Source: an uncultured Pelagibacteraceae bacterium (GTDB taxonomy: Bacteria > Pseudomonadota > Alphaproteobacteria > Pelagibacterales > Pelagibacteraceae). From it: a DNA stretch of 51,229 bases. Both the position numbers and the translations under genes were made by a program. Location of the stretch: contig CACAWF010000006.1 of NCBI GenBank assembly GCA_902536085.1, positions 1-51,229 of the forward strand. The letters run 5' to 3'. Shown here piece by piece: positions 27,035 to 36,248 of this stretch. The notes beneath the pieces are model-generated. The model had not been told where the DNA came from. It saw only the letters and a program-made list of their open reading frames with translations, and did not search any database. Position 1 is the first letter of the stretch. Each line of letters opens with the position of its first letter.

Positions 27035-28954
27035 TTAGTTTAATGGCAACTTATTTAGATCTAGCATATGTTTAATCAGATCTTCTTTTTTCATAATCTC
27101 TTGTTTGTCTGAGCCAAGTTTTCTCACAGTCACAGTATTATCTGCAACTTCTTTTTTTCCACAAACAATTATATAAGGAATTTTTGCAAGAGAATGCTCT
27201 CTTACTTTATAACTAATTTTTTCATTTCTTAAATCCATTTCACATTTTATACCTTCTTTAAACAAATCTTCAAATAACTTTTTAGCATAATTATTGTTCT
27301 CTTCTGCTATTGAACACACTACAGCTTGTGCTGGTGATAACCAAAGTGGTAACTTACCAGCGTAGTTTTCTATTAAAATTCCTATAAACCTCTCTAAAGA
27401 GCCAAACAATGCTCTATGTAACATAACTGGAACCTTTTTAGTTCCGTCTTTAGATACATAGGATGCTCCTAACCTGCTGGGTAAATTTAAATCTACTTGT
27501 AAAGTTCCACATTGCCAATCTCTTCCAATTGCATCTCGTAAGACAAATTCAATCTTAGGCCCATAGAAAGCGCCTTCTCCTTTATTTATTGAGTATTCTA
27601 ATTTTGATTTTTTTATTGCTGCTAAAAGGGCAGCCTCTGATTTATCCCATATATAATCTTCACCAACTCTTTGATCAGGTCTATCTGAATATTTTAATAT
27701 GACATTATTAAAACCTAAATCTTTATATATTTCTAAGATTAGATTTGTTACTGACAGGCACTCTTGTGTGATTTGATCCTCAGTGCAAAATATGTGTGCA
27801 TCGTCTTGTGTAAATGCTCTAACTCTTAATAATCCATGTAAGGCACCTGAGGGTTCGTATCTATGTACTTTTCCAAATTCAGAAAGCTTTAAGGGTAAAT
27901 CTCTATAACTTTTTAATCCTTGATTAAAAACTTGAACGCAGCCAGGACAATTCATAGGTTTTACAGCAAAAATTTTTTCATCAGGTGTTTCTGATGTAAA
28001 CATATGCTCGCCAAATTTCTCCCAATGACCAGATTTCTCCCATAAAGTTTTGTCTAAGAGTTCTGGTGTATTTATTTCTTTATAGCCCGCTAACCTTTGT
28101 TTCATTCTCATAAATTCGACTAGTCTTTGAAATAATAACCAGCCTTTTTCGTGCCAAAAAACAGATCCGGGACTTTCTTCCCTAAAATGAAAAAGATCCA
28201 TTTCCTTTCCTAGTTTTCTGTGATCTCGTTTTTCAGCTTCCTCTAATCGATGCAGATAATCGTCAAGCTCTTTTTGCGAGTTCCAACATGTGCCATAAAT
28301 TCTTTGTAACATTTCATTATTTGAATCTCCTCGCCAGTAGGCGCCTGAAACTTTTGTGAGCTTAAAGGCTTTTCCAATTTTTCTGGAAGACGCCAGGTGT
28401 GGTCCTCTACATAAATCATGCCAGGTATCTCCATGATGATAAATAGATAGCTCTTCATCTTTGGGAATACTTTCTATTATTTCTGCTTTGTATTTTTCCC
28501 CAATTTTTTTAAAGTGAGAAATAGCCTTATTTCTTTCCCATACCTCTCTTCTTGTTTTCACATCTCTATCAATTATTTCAGACATTTTTTTTTCTATTTT
28601 ATTCAAATCTTCACTAGTGAATGGTTCTTTTCTAGCGAAGTCATAATAAAATCCATTTTCAATAACAGGTCCAATAGTCACTTGCGTACCAGGATAGAGC
28701 TCTTGCACCGCCATAGCCATTATATGGGCAGCATCGTGGCGTATAACTTCTAGACCTTCTTTGTCTTTAGTTGTGATTATTCTCACTTTTGAATCTGTGG
28801 TTATTTCATGACTTAAATCTTTTAGTTCTCCATTTACTTCCATAATCAAAGCAGATTTCTCCAAAGATTTGCTAATTTTTTTTGTTAATTCAAATCCACT
28901 AATCGATTTTGAAAAAGATATTTTTTTTCCGTCTAATAGTATTACTTGTGGCAT
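27035..28954 (-). CDS. thrS: Threonyl-tRNA synthetase
   Basis: 639 residues in the standard order. TGS domain (1-60), editing domain with HDAAHIMAMAVQELYPG (HxxxH, about 75-91) and YHHGDTWHDLCRGPHL, then the class II catalytic core with the zinc-binding KPMNCPGC region, RVRAFTQDDAHIFC, and GSLERFIGILIENYAG (motif 3). The anticodon-binding domain closes the protein. The ATG shares a base with the preceding glycosyltransferase stop (TAATG). Confidence 0.97.
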   Translation of the reverse strand: MPQVILLDGKKISFSKSISGFELTKKISKSLEKSALIMEVNGELKDLSHEITTDSKVRIITTKDKEGLEVIRHDAAHIMAMAVQELYPGTQVTIGPVIENGFYYDFARKEPFTSEDLNKIEKKMSEIIDRDVKTRREVWERNKAISHFKKIGEKYKAEIIESIPKDEELSIYHHGDTWHDLCRGPHLASSRKIGKAFKLTKVSGAYWRGDSNNEMLQRIYGTCWNSQKELDDYLHRLEEAEKRDHRKLGKEMDLFHFREESPGSVFWHEKGWLLFQRLVEFMRMKQRLAGYKEINTPELLDKTLWEKSGHWEKFGEHMFTSETPDEKIFAVKPMNCPGCVQVFNQGLKSYRDLPLKLSEFGKVHRYEPSGALHGLLRVRAFTQDDAHIFCTEDQITQECLSVTNLILEIYKDLGFNNVILKYSDRPDQRVGEDYIWDKSEAALLAAIKKSKLEYSINKGEGAFYGPKIEFVLRDAIGRDWQCGTLQVDLNLPSRLGASYVSKDGTKKVPVMLHRALFGSLERFIGILIENYAGKLPLWLSPAQAVVCSIAEENNNYAKKLFEDLFKEGIKCEMDLRNEKISYKVREHSLAKIPYIIVCGKKEVADNTVTVRKLGSDKQEIMKKEDLIKHMLDLNKLPLN

Positions 28955-30111
28955 TAATTTTTTAATAATTTTTTATATTCTCTTAAGTTTGAGTCACACA
29001 TTACTTCAACGTCAAATTTTTTTGTAATATTTTTTCTACCTTCGTTTCCCATAGATTTCAACTCTTCTTGAGTTAACTGAATAACAGTATTTAGATTTTT
29101 CGCAAGTTCTCTTGGATCATCATATTTATACAAAAATCCAGATTTTTTATTTAAAATAGTTTCTTTTGAACCACCTATATTACTAGCAATAATAGGTTTG
29201 CCCATTGACTGAGACTCGACTGCAACTCGGCCGAACGCCTCTGGCTCAACAGATGCAGAAACTACTACATCAGATAATGAATACGCTAAGGGCATTTCTC
29301 TGCAATGACTTATGAATTTTACTTTTTTTGTTAAAGAATATCTCTCTACTAAGCTATTGAGTTTTTTAGAATAAACCTTTCTTCCTTGATCCGAACCAAG
29401 CAAAATAGCTTGAAAATTTGTTACATTGTAATCTTCTATTAAAATATTTAGAGACTCGATAAATTTTTCTTGTCCTTTCCAATATGTGAGTCTCCCAGGC
29501 ATTAAAATTGTAAATTTATTAGCTTCGAGTTCCCATTCTCTCTTTAATTTTTCTTGCTTTAAAATTGATATATTTTTTTGACTAAAGTAGTCAACGTTTA
29601 TTCCTCTAAAAATTACTCTCAATTTTTTTTTTTTATTTAAGAATTCACTGTAATTATCATTAATATGTCCGAAGATAAAATTTGAACCAGCGATAGTTAA
29701 CTTAGACCTTAACATGATACTATTATAAAATTTTTTAAATTTACTTTTATAATTGTAAGTTCCATGAAAAGTTGTCACGAAAATTGTATTTGTAAAAATA
29801 CATGCTAAATAACAAGACCAGGCAGGTGCCCTGCTTCTGGCATGAACAATATTTATTTTTTTAAAAAGAATAAAAAACGATAAAATTATTGAATTTAGAA
29901 TTATTAAAATAGGATTTTTTGTATGAACTGGAAGTTTAAATATTCCAACTTTATTTTTTTTGACAAACTTTAATAATTCTCCTCCAGATGTTGCAATAAA
30001 TGAACCACAATCTTGCTCGGCTAAAAAGTGAGCAATATCGTAACAACCTGTTTCAGCTCCTCCATAACCAAGTTTGGGAATTACTTGCAAAACATTTATT
30101 TTAGAACTCAT
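28954..30111 (-). CDS. Glycosyltransferase family 4 protein
   Basis: About 385 residues. The N-terminal acceptor domain has the GT4 glycine motif VLQVIPKLGYGGAETG; the C-terminal donor domain has ILMPGRLTYWKGQEKFI and EPEAFGRVAVESQSMGKPIIAS, including the E-x7-E pair. It resembles lipopolysaccharide-type transferases. I choose ATG 30111 (MSSKINVLQ) over an in-frame TTG at 30132, which would add seven hydrophobic residues unlike the family. It is the first gene of the thrS transcription unit, so a surface-sugar enzyme appears to share a promoter with translation genes. Confidence 0.87.
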   Translation of the reverse strand: MSSKINVLQVIPKLGYGGAETGCYDIAHFLAEQDCGSFIATSGGELLKFVKKNKVGIFKLPVHTKNPILIILNSIILSFFILFKKINIVHARSRAPAWSCYLACIFTNTIFVTTFHGTYNYKSKFKKFYNSIMLRSKLTIAGSNFIFGHINDNYSEFLNKKKKLRVIFRGINVDYFSQKNISILKQEKLKREWELEANKFTILMPGRLTYWKGQEKFIESLNILIEDYNVTNFQAILLGSDQGRKVYSKKLNSLVERYSLTKKVKFISHCREMPLAYSLSDVVVSASVEPEAFGRVAVESQSMGKPIIASNIGGSKETILNKKSGFLYKYDDPRELAKNLNTVIQLTQEELKSMGNEGRKNITKKFDVEVMCDSNLREYKKLLKN

Positions 30112-30121
30112 TTTATTTATA

Positions 30122-30127
30122 TATAAT
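30122..30127 (+). promoter_or_regulatory. Candidate -10 box for the alpha/beta hydrolase
   Basis: TATAAT lies 20 bases before the hydrolase ATG in a 36-bp divergent spacer. No good -35 partner is visible, and the sequence is AT-rich, so this can be chance. The spacer must hold promoters for both directions. Confidence 0.25.
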
Positions 30128-30147
30128 AACAATTATTTAATCGTTAT

Positions 30148-30903
30148 ATGAAAAAATTTAAGTTTATAAAAATTTCCAATACTAAAAAGCTTAGATATAT
30201 AGACAATTATTTTAAAAAGAAGCTATATATAATTTTTCTTCCAGGTTTTATGTCGGATCTAGAAGGCGAAAAACCTCAAACTCTTTTTAAATTTGCAAAA
30301 AAGAACAAATTGGGTTTTTTGAGTTTAGAATACTCTGGGCATGGAAAGTCTTCGGGTGTTTTTACTAGAGGAAATATAAGCATTTGGTCAAATGATACCA
30401 AGAGTATAATAAAAAAGATTATTAGGAAAAATAATTTCATCTTAATTGGCTCGAGTATGGGAGCCTGGATTGCGCTAAATCAATTTAAATATTTTAAATC
30501 TCAAATAAAAGGATTTATTGGTATTGGTTCGGCTCCAGAGTTTTTGACAAGGTTAATGTGGAATAAGTTTCCAAAAAAAACAAAAAAAGAATTAATTCAA
30601 ACAGGGAAAATTTTAATCAAGAGTGGAAGCTATGAATATCCAATTACTTTACAATTAATTAGAGATGGTAAAAAAAATAGAATTTTAAGTAAAAAGATCA
30701 ATTCAAAAATAAAAGTAACAATGATACATGGGCAAAAAGATGAAGTTGTTCCAACAATATACTCGAGGTATGTTTTAAAAATATTCAGTAAAGCCAAAAA
30801 GAAAATGGTAATTATAAAAAATGGAGATCATAGTTTATCTAATCAAAGGCCATTAAGAAAAATAGTTGAAGAATTAAAGATTATTATTAAAGATATAATT
30901 TAA
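30148..30903 (+). CDS. Alpha/beta hydrolase, 251 aa
   Basis: Serine hydrolase fold. The oxyanion region LPGFMSD is at about 31-37, EYSGHGKSSG at 61-70, and the nucleophile elbow GSSMG is at 101-105 (Ser103). The acid is probably the Asp in HGQKDEVVP and the base is the His in NGDHSLS near the C-terminus. No signal peptide, so cytoplasmic. Close relatives are often annotated as carboxylesterase or peptidase-like; the substrate cannot be told. The 3' end overlaps the convergent SDR gene by 30 bp. Confidence 0.85.
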   Translation: MKKFKFIKISNTKKLRYIDNYFKKKLYIIFLPGFMSDLEGEKPQTLFKFAKKNKLGFLSLEYSGHGKSSGVFTRGNISIWSNDTKSIIKKIIRKNNFILIGSSMGAWIALNQFKYFKSQIKGFIGIGSAPEFLTRLMWNKFPKKTKKELIQTGKILIKSGSYEYPITLQLIRDGKKNRILSKKINSKIKVTMIHGQKDEVVPTIYSRYVLKIFSKAKKKMVIIKNGDHSLSNQRPLRKIVEELKIIIKDII

Positions 30904-31752
30904 CCCTTCTACGTATGTTGGAAATTTTAAATTATATTTGAAAAAGGCTTTCATTTTTTTATTATTTACTTTTTTTGAGTCCTTATAAAAACTTTGTAAC
31001 ATCTCACTTTCAACTTCCTCAAGACTCACTGAATTTGGTTGATCTATTTTAAGTAACTTAGCACCATAGGATGCAATTTCACTTTGTGAAGCAGGCTTAT
31101 CATCACAAATATTATAAATTTCATTATTCTTAAAATTATAAAGAGATTTGAATAAAATATTAGCTATATCCTCGACATGAATTCTTGAAAAGAAATGATT
31201 TTTTTTATTTACTATTTGCAATTTACCGGTTAGCAATCTTTTCAAAATATTATATTCATTTGAATATATTCCGGCTAGTCTAAAAATTTGTAATGGATAT
31301 TGGTATTTATTTGATAATTTTATCCAGGAGTTTTCTGCCTTTAATCTACTCAAACCATTGATTGAGGATGGTTTGGTAATGCTTTTTTCATCCACCCAGC
31401 CACCTTTATGATCACCATACACACTTGTTGCAGATAAATAAGTTATCCATTTGCAATTCTTTATTTGTTTTAAATTTTTATCAACATACTTGACAACAAT
31501 ATCCTCACCGTCAATAGGTGGAATAGAAATTAGAATGTAATTAGCATTCTCTAATTTTTTAGTAATAGAGCTATCATATTTATCATTAGTAAAGTGATAT
31601 GATGTTATTTTAAAATTATTTAGCTCAATTTTATGAGTTTCTTGTCTAGATGTAATACTTAAATCAAAAACTTTTTTTTCTTGAATTAGTTTATTGATAA
31701 AACATTCTGCTACTTGGCCAAAACCAAAGCAAAAGACATTTATTTTACTCAT
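30874..31752 (-). CDS. NAD(P)-dependent epimerase/dehydratase-like (SDR, YeeZ type)
   Basis: 292 residues. A Rossmann start (INVFCFGFGQVAECFI) is unusual in having GFGQVA in place of the common GxxGxxG, as in the YeeZ group. LSATSVYGDHKGGWVDE (about 108-124) and NGLSRLKAENSW follow. The position where classical SDRs have the YxxxK pair reads LSRLK, so the tyrosine appears absent. Function is unknown. The start shares a base with the gltB stop (TAATG), so it is the third gene of the gltDB unit. Confidence 0.75.
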   Translation of the reverse strand: MSKINVFCFGFGQVAECFINKLIQEKKVFDLSITSRQETHKIELNNFKITSYHFTNDKYDSSITKKLENANYILISIPPIDGEDIVVKYVDKNLKQIKNCKWITYLSATSVYGDHKGGWVDEKSITKPSSINGLSRLKAENSWIKLSNKYQYPLQIFRLAGIYSNEYNILKRLLTGKLQIVNKKNHFFSRIHVEDIANILFKSLYNFKNNEIYNICDDKPASQSEIASYGAKLLKIDQPNSVSLEEVESEMLQSFYKDSKKVNNKKMKAFFKYNLKFPTYVEGLNYIFNNNL

Positions 31753-34700
31753 TAACCTGCCTTCTTAACATGAGGCTTCAAACTAATAGGATTATCTAGT
31801 TTATCAAGCATTTCTAGTGGGCAAACTTGCTTGAAATTTTTAAGTTCGGCATCAAAATTTTCCAATATTTTTTTTGCTTTGATGGAAGAAGTTTTGGACT
31901 CGAAATCTATAATGCTCTCTTTTAAAAATTTTTTCCAATAATTTGTTTCTACTGACTGCCAGATAATTGATACTGGATTTGCAAAATTTTCGAATTCATT
32001 TTTTTCATCATATACGAAGGCCATTCCGCCTGTCATGCCTGCTCCAAAATTATCTCCAACCGCGCCTAATATAATTGCATTTCCTCCTGTCATATATTCG
32101 CATCCGTGAGCACCGCAACCTTCAACAATTGCAAAACTTCCTGAATTTCTAACTGCGAACCTCTCCCCAGCTTGCCCAGAAGCATATAGTTTTCCGGACG
32201 TAGCTCCGTATAAAACTGTATTACCAATAATTGTGTTTTGATCTGGAATTAGTTTACTTTTACTTGAAGTTTTAACAATTATTCTTCCTCCAGACAAACC
32301 TTTACCTACATAGTCATTACAATCTCCCTCAACTGTGAGACATATTCCTTTTGTAAGAAATGCTCCTAAAGATTGACCAGCCGAACCAGTTAATTTGATA
32401 TTAATTGTCTCATCAATTAGCTTTTCATTTCCGAATTTTTTGTAAACATGATGCGAAAGTCTTGTTCCAACAGATCGTGACGTATTTTCAATTTCGTATT
32501 CAAAATTGTTTTTTTCAGTAATATTAATTTTGTCCCTTATATCTGACCAAATTAATTCATCTAAAGTTTCAGGAACTTTATTAATATGGTTATCTTTGCA
32601 GTATCTTAAATTTTCTCCTGGGTCTGCTTGAACTAATAAAGGATTTAAATCTAGATCATCTAAATTTGATGCTCCTTTATTTACTTGAGATAATAAGTCT
32701 GTACGACCAATAATTTCATTTATAGACTTAAATCCTAATGATGATAATATTTCTCTAACTTCGGTAGCAACAAATTTAAATAAATTTTCAACCTTTTCAG
32801 GTGTACCGGTAAATTTTTCTCTTAATGAAGGATCTTGACTACATACACCAACTGGACAAGTGTTTGAATGACACTGTCTTACCATTATGCAACCCATTGC
32901 AACTAAAGACGAGGTGCCCATACCGTATTCTTCTGCACCCATCATTGCTGCAATAACTACGTCTCTTCCTGTTTTTAATCCACCATCTGTTCTAAGTGTA
33001 ACTTTATGTCTTAAATTATTTAAAGTAAGTATCTGATTAGCTTCTGTTAAACCCATTTCCCATGGTATACCTGCGTACTTTATGCTTGTTTGAGGACTAG
33101 CACCAGTTCCTCCCGAATGACCAGATATTAAAATAATATCTGCTTTTGCTTTTGCTACTCCAGCAGCAATTGTACCTATCCCTGTTGAGGCAACAAGCTT
33201 TACTCCTACTCTAGCTTTAGGGTTTATTTGTTTTAGATCATAAATTAATTGAGCTAAATCTTCGATTGAGTAAATATCATGATGAGGCGGAGGTGAAATT
33301 AAAGTAACTCCGGGAGTTGAATGTCTTAATTTGGCTATTTCCTCAGTCACTTTAAAACCTGGAAGTTGTCCTCCTTCACCTGGTTTTGCGCCCTGGGCGA
33401 TTTTGATCTCTATTTCATTTGCGTTATTTAAATAATCTACTGTAACACCAAACCTCGCAGATGCAATCTGCTTTACCCTTGAATTAGCGCTATCCCCATT
33501 TGGAAGAACTTTGAACCTTTTAGCATCCTCTCCTCCCTCGCCGCTACAAGAGGCTCCTTTAATTCTATTCATGCCCATAGCAAGTGTCTCATGAGCTTCA
33601 GCAGATAATGCTCCATGTGACATACTCCCACTTCCGAATCTCTTTAAAATTTCCTCAAGTGGTTCAACTTCATCAACGCTTATAGGATCTTTAGATTTTT
33701 TAAATTCTAATAAATCTCTAATATTAATTGGTGGGAGATTATGTATGCCTGCTGAATACTTTTTATACTGCTCGTAGGAACCGCTTCCCACAGCGCTTTG
33801 AAGCAAGTGTATCAATTTACCTTGATATTGATGATCTTCTCCACTTTTTCTATACCTATAAAGACCCCCTATAGGCAATGTAAATATATTTTTTTCGTTA
33901 AATTTTTCGTTAAGTTCTTTAATTTTTTTCTCAATACCTATAACACCTATTCCAGAAATTCTTGATGACATCCCTGGAAAATAGTCAGAGACTATTGCTC
34001 TACTAAGACCTACGGCTTCGAAATTACATCCCCCCCTATAAGAGCTTATTACAGATATTCCCATCTTTGACATAATTTTTAATAACCCCGCGTCAATAGA
34101 TTTTTTGAATTTAATTACACAGCTTTCAAAATCTGCTTTACCGAATAATTTTTTTTCAAATCTTTGGTATATGCTATCAATGGCTAGGTAGGGATTTACA
34201 GTTGTTGCACCTACACCAATTAATACTGCGAAAGAATGTGTGTCTAAAGCATCTGAGCACTCTAAATTTAATGAACAATATCCTCTTAAACCTTGTTTGA
34301 CTAAATGTGAGTGTACAGCCCCAACAGTTAAAATACTAGGAATGCATGCTCTTTGATTGCTAATATTCTTATCAGATAGAATTAAACATGTGCTTCCCTC
34401 TCTTACTGATGTTTCAGCCTCTTCTCTTATCTCTTCAATCCTATCTTTTAAAGATGAAGTGATGTCAAACGTACAATCGATAACTTTTGTTTTTTTTGAA
34501 AAAAATTTTTTAAATTTTTTAAATTGTGAATTAGTTAGAATGGGACTATTTAAAACATAAATATTTTCTTCGGTTAAATTATCAAAATCTAGAATATTTC
34601 CTAAATTTCCAAATCTAGTCTTTAAGCTCATCACTTTATTCTCTCTTAAAGAATCAATTGGTGGATTTGTCACTTGGCTAAAGTTTTGTCTAAAGTAATG

Positions 34701-36248
34701 TGAGACTGGTCTAAAGTGACTGGACAGTACTGCAACAGGAGTATCGTCTCCCATTGAGCCTGAGGCCTCTTTGCCTTCCTCAGCCATAGGATGGAGAATT
34801 AATTCTAAATCCTCTAAACTTAAGCCAGATAAATATTGTCTCTTTTTTAAATCTTCCCCTGTAAAATTTGGTTTTTCATTTTCATTAGAAATTTTTTTTT
34901 CTAGATCAATTATTTGCTTATTATATTTTTTATAATCTTTTGCTAATAGATCTTTAATCGCTTTATCTTTAAATAATTTCCCTTTTTTTAAATCTATCGC
35001 AATAATTTGTCCTGGACCTAACTTTCCTTTTTCTATAATTTTTTCTTCAGGAATTTTTATCATTCCTGTTTCCGAACCTGCAAAAAATAAATCATCTGAA
35101 GTTATTGTATACCTTAAAGGCCTTAAACCATTTCTATCTGAAGATGCTAAAACCCATTTTGCATCAGTTGCGCATATTGCTGCCGGTCCATCCCATGGCT
35201 CAATTGTGCTATTTAAAAAATTGAATAAGTCTTGATGGTTTTTTGGAACAGTCTTACTTCTTTTTGACCATGCATCCGGTATCATCATTAATTTTATCAG
35301 TGGCGCGAGTTTGCCAGAGTGAACTAATAACTCGAAGACATTGTCAAGTGCTCCAGAATCAGATGAACTTCTTATAACTGGTTTTAAGTCTTTTACATTT
35401 TTGAATAAAGAACTAGACATGTCCTGTTCATGAATTTTCATCCAATTTATATTGCCTTTAAGAGTATTTATCTCACCGTTATGTGCCAACGTTCTAAAAG
35501 GTTGCGCAAGGTCCCAGCTTGGAAACGTATTAGTTGAGTACCTTTGGTGAAAGACAGCAAATCTTGAAGTTAGTTTTTCATCATTAAGATCAGGATAAAA
35601 CTCTGATAGCATTTCTGCTAGAAACATACCTTTATAAACTATTGATCGCGAACTGAATGAACAGATATAAAAATCTTTCAACTGACTATCTCTCGCTATT
35701 TTTTCAATTTTTTTTCGAGTTTCAAATAAATCTCTCTCAAGATCATTAGTTTTCAAATTTTCATTTTTTTTGAACATAACTTGCGCTATTTCAGGACGGC
35801 TTTGATCGGCAGTTTTTCCTAGAACGCTAGGGTTTATTGGAACTTGTCGCCATCCGTAAATATAATAATTGCCATCTAATAAAGCAGACTCAATTATTTC
35901 TCTGCACTTTTCTTGCTCCGAATAATCAGTTCTTGGTAGAAACACCATGCCAACACAAATTCTTTTTTCTTCATCAAGTGTGTGACCTGTGTTTAAAATT
36001 TTTTCTTTGAAGAAATCTGGAGCTATTTCAATTTGTATACCTGCGCCGTCCCCTGATTTTCCGTCAGCATCTACCGCACCCCTGTGCCAAATAGCTTTTA
36101 AAGCTTCAATTCCATATTCGACAACCTTTCTAGACTTTTTTCCATTCGTAGATGCAATTAAACCTACCCCACACGCATCGTGTTCCATTTCATCCTTATA
36201 ATTGTGAGTTTTTTTAAGAAGACTTTTATTTTTTTTATAATTATCCAT
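31752..36248 (-). CDS. gltB: Glutamate synthase (NADPH), large subunit
   Basis: Makes two glutamates from glutamine and 2-oxoglutarate. 1498 residues, the usual size. An N-terminal class II amidotransferase follows a short propeptide; the mature nucleophile is Cys26 in HDACGVG. A central domain, then the FMN-binding synthase barrel (GVKLVASTGIG, AKADIILISGHSGGTGASP), the 3Fe-4S site CHSNTCPVGVC (about 1122-1133), and the C-terminal glycine-rich GXGXG beta-helix domain (LSGGRIIV, GATSGKLYASG, GGMAFVYD) complete it. It directly follows gltD. Together with glutamine synthetase it assimilates ammonium. Confidence 0.98.
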   Translation of the reverse strand: MDNYKKNKSLLKKTHNYKDEMEHDACGVGLIASTNGKKSRKVVEYGIEALKAIWHRGAVDADGKSGDGAGIQIEIAPDFFKEKILNTGHTLDEEKRICVGMVFLPRTDYSEQEKCREIIESALLDGNYYIYGWRQVPINPSVLGKTADQSRPEIAQVMFKKNENLKTNDLERDLFETRKKIEKIARDSQLKDFYICSFSSRSIVYKGMFLAEMLSEFYPDLNDEKLTSRFAVFHQRYSTNTFPSWDLAQPFRTLAHNGEINTLKGNINWMKIHEQDMSSSLFKNVKDLKPVIRSSSDSGALDNVFELLVHSGKLAPLIKLMMIPDAWSKRSKTVPKNHQDLFNFLNSTIEPWDGPAAICATDAKWVLASSDRNGLRPLRYTITSDDLFFAGSETGMIKIPEEKIIEKGKLGPGQIIAIDLKKGKLFKDKAIKDLLAKDYKKYNKQIIDLEKKISNENEKPNFTGEDLKKRQYLSGLSLEDLELILHPMAEEGKEASGSMGDDTPVAVLSSHFRPVSHYFRQNFSQVTNPPIDSLRENKVMSLKTRFGNLGNILDFDNLTEENIYVLNSPILTNSQFKKFKKFFSKKTKVIDCTFDITSSLKDRIEEIREEAETSVREGSTCLILSDKNISNQRACIPSILTVGAVHSHLVKQGLRGYCSLNLECSDALDTHSFAVLIGVGATTVNPYLAIDSIYQRFEKKLFGKADFESCVIKFKKSIDAGLLKIMSKMGISVISSYRGGCNFEAVGLSRAIVSDYFPGMSSRISGIGVIGIEKKIKELNEKFNEKNIFTLPIGGLYRYRKSGEDHQYQGKLIHLLQSAVGSGSYEQYKKYSAGIHNLPPINIRDLLEFKKSKDPISVDEVEPLEEILKRFGSGSMSHGALSAEAHETLAMGMNRIKGASCSGEGGEDAKRFKVLPNGDSANSRVKQIASARFGVTVDYLNNANEIEIKIAQGAKPGEGGQLPGFKVTEEIAKLRHSTPGVTLISPPPHHDIYSIEDLAQLIYDLKQINPKARVGVKLVASTGIGTIAAGVAKAKADIILISGHSGGTGASPQTSIKYAGIPWEMGLTEANQILTLNNLRHKVTLRTDGGLKTGRDVVIAAMMGAEEYGMGTSSLVAMGCIMVRQCHSNTCPVGVCSQDPSLREKFTGTPEKVENLFKFVATEVREILSSLGFKSINEIIGRTDLLSQVNKGASNLDDLDLNPLLVQADPGENLRYCKDNHINKVPETLDELIWSDIRDKINITEKNNFEYEIENTSRSVGTRLSHHVYKKFGNEKLIDETINIKLTGSAGQSLGAFLTKGICLTVEGDCNDYVGKGLSGGRIIVKTSSKSKLIPDQNTIIGNTVLYGATSGKLYASGQAGERFAVRNSGSFAIVEGCGAHGCEYMTGGNAIILGAVGDNFGAGMTGGMAFVYDEKNEFENFANPVSIIWQSVETNYWKKFLKESIIDFESKTSSIKAKKILENFDAELKNFKQVCPLEMLDKLDNPISLKPHVKKAG

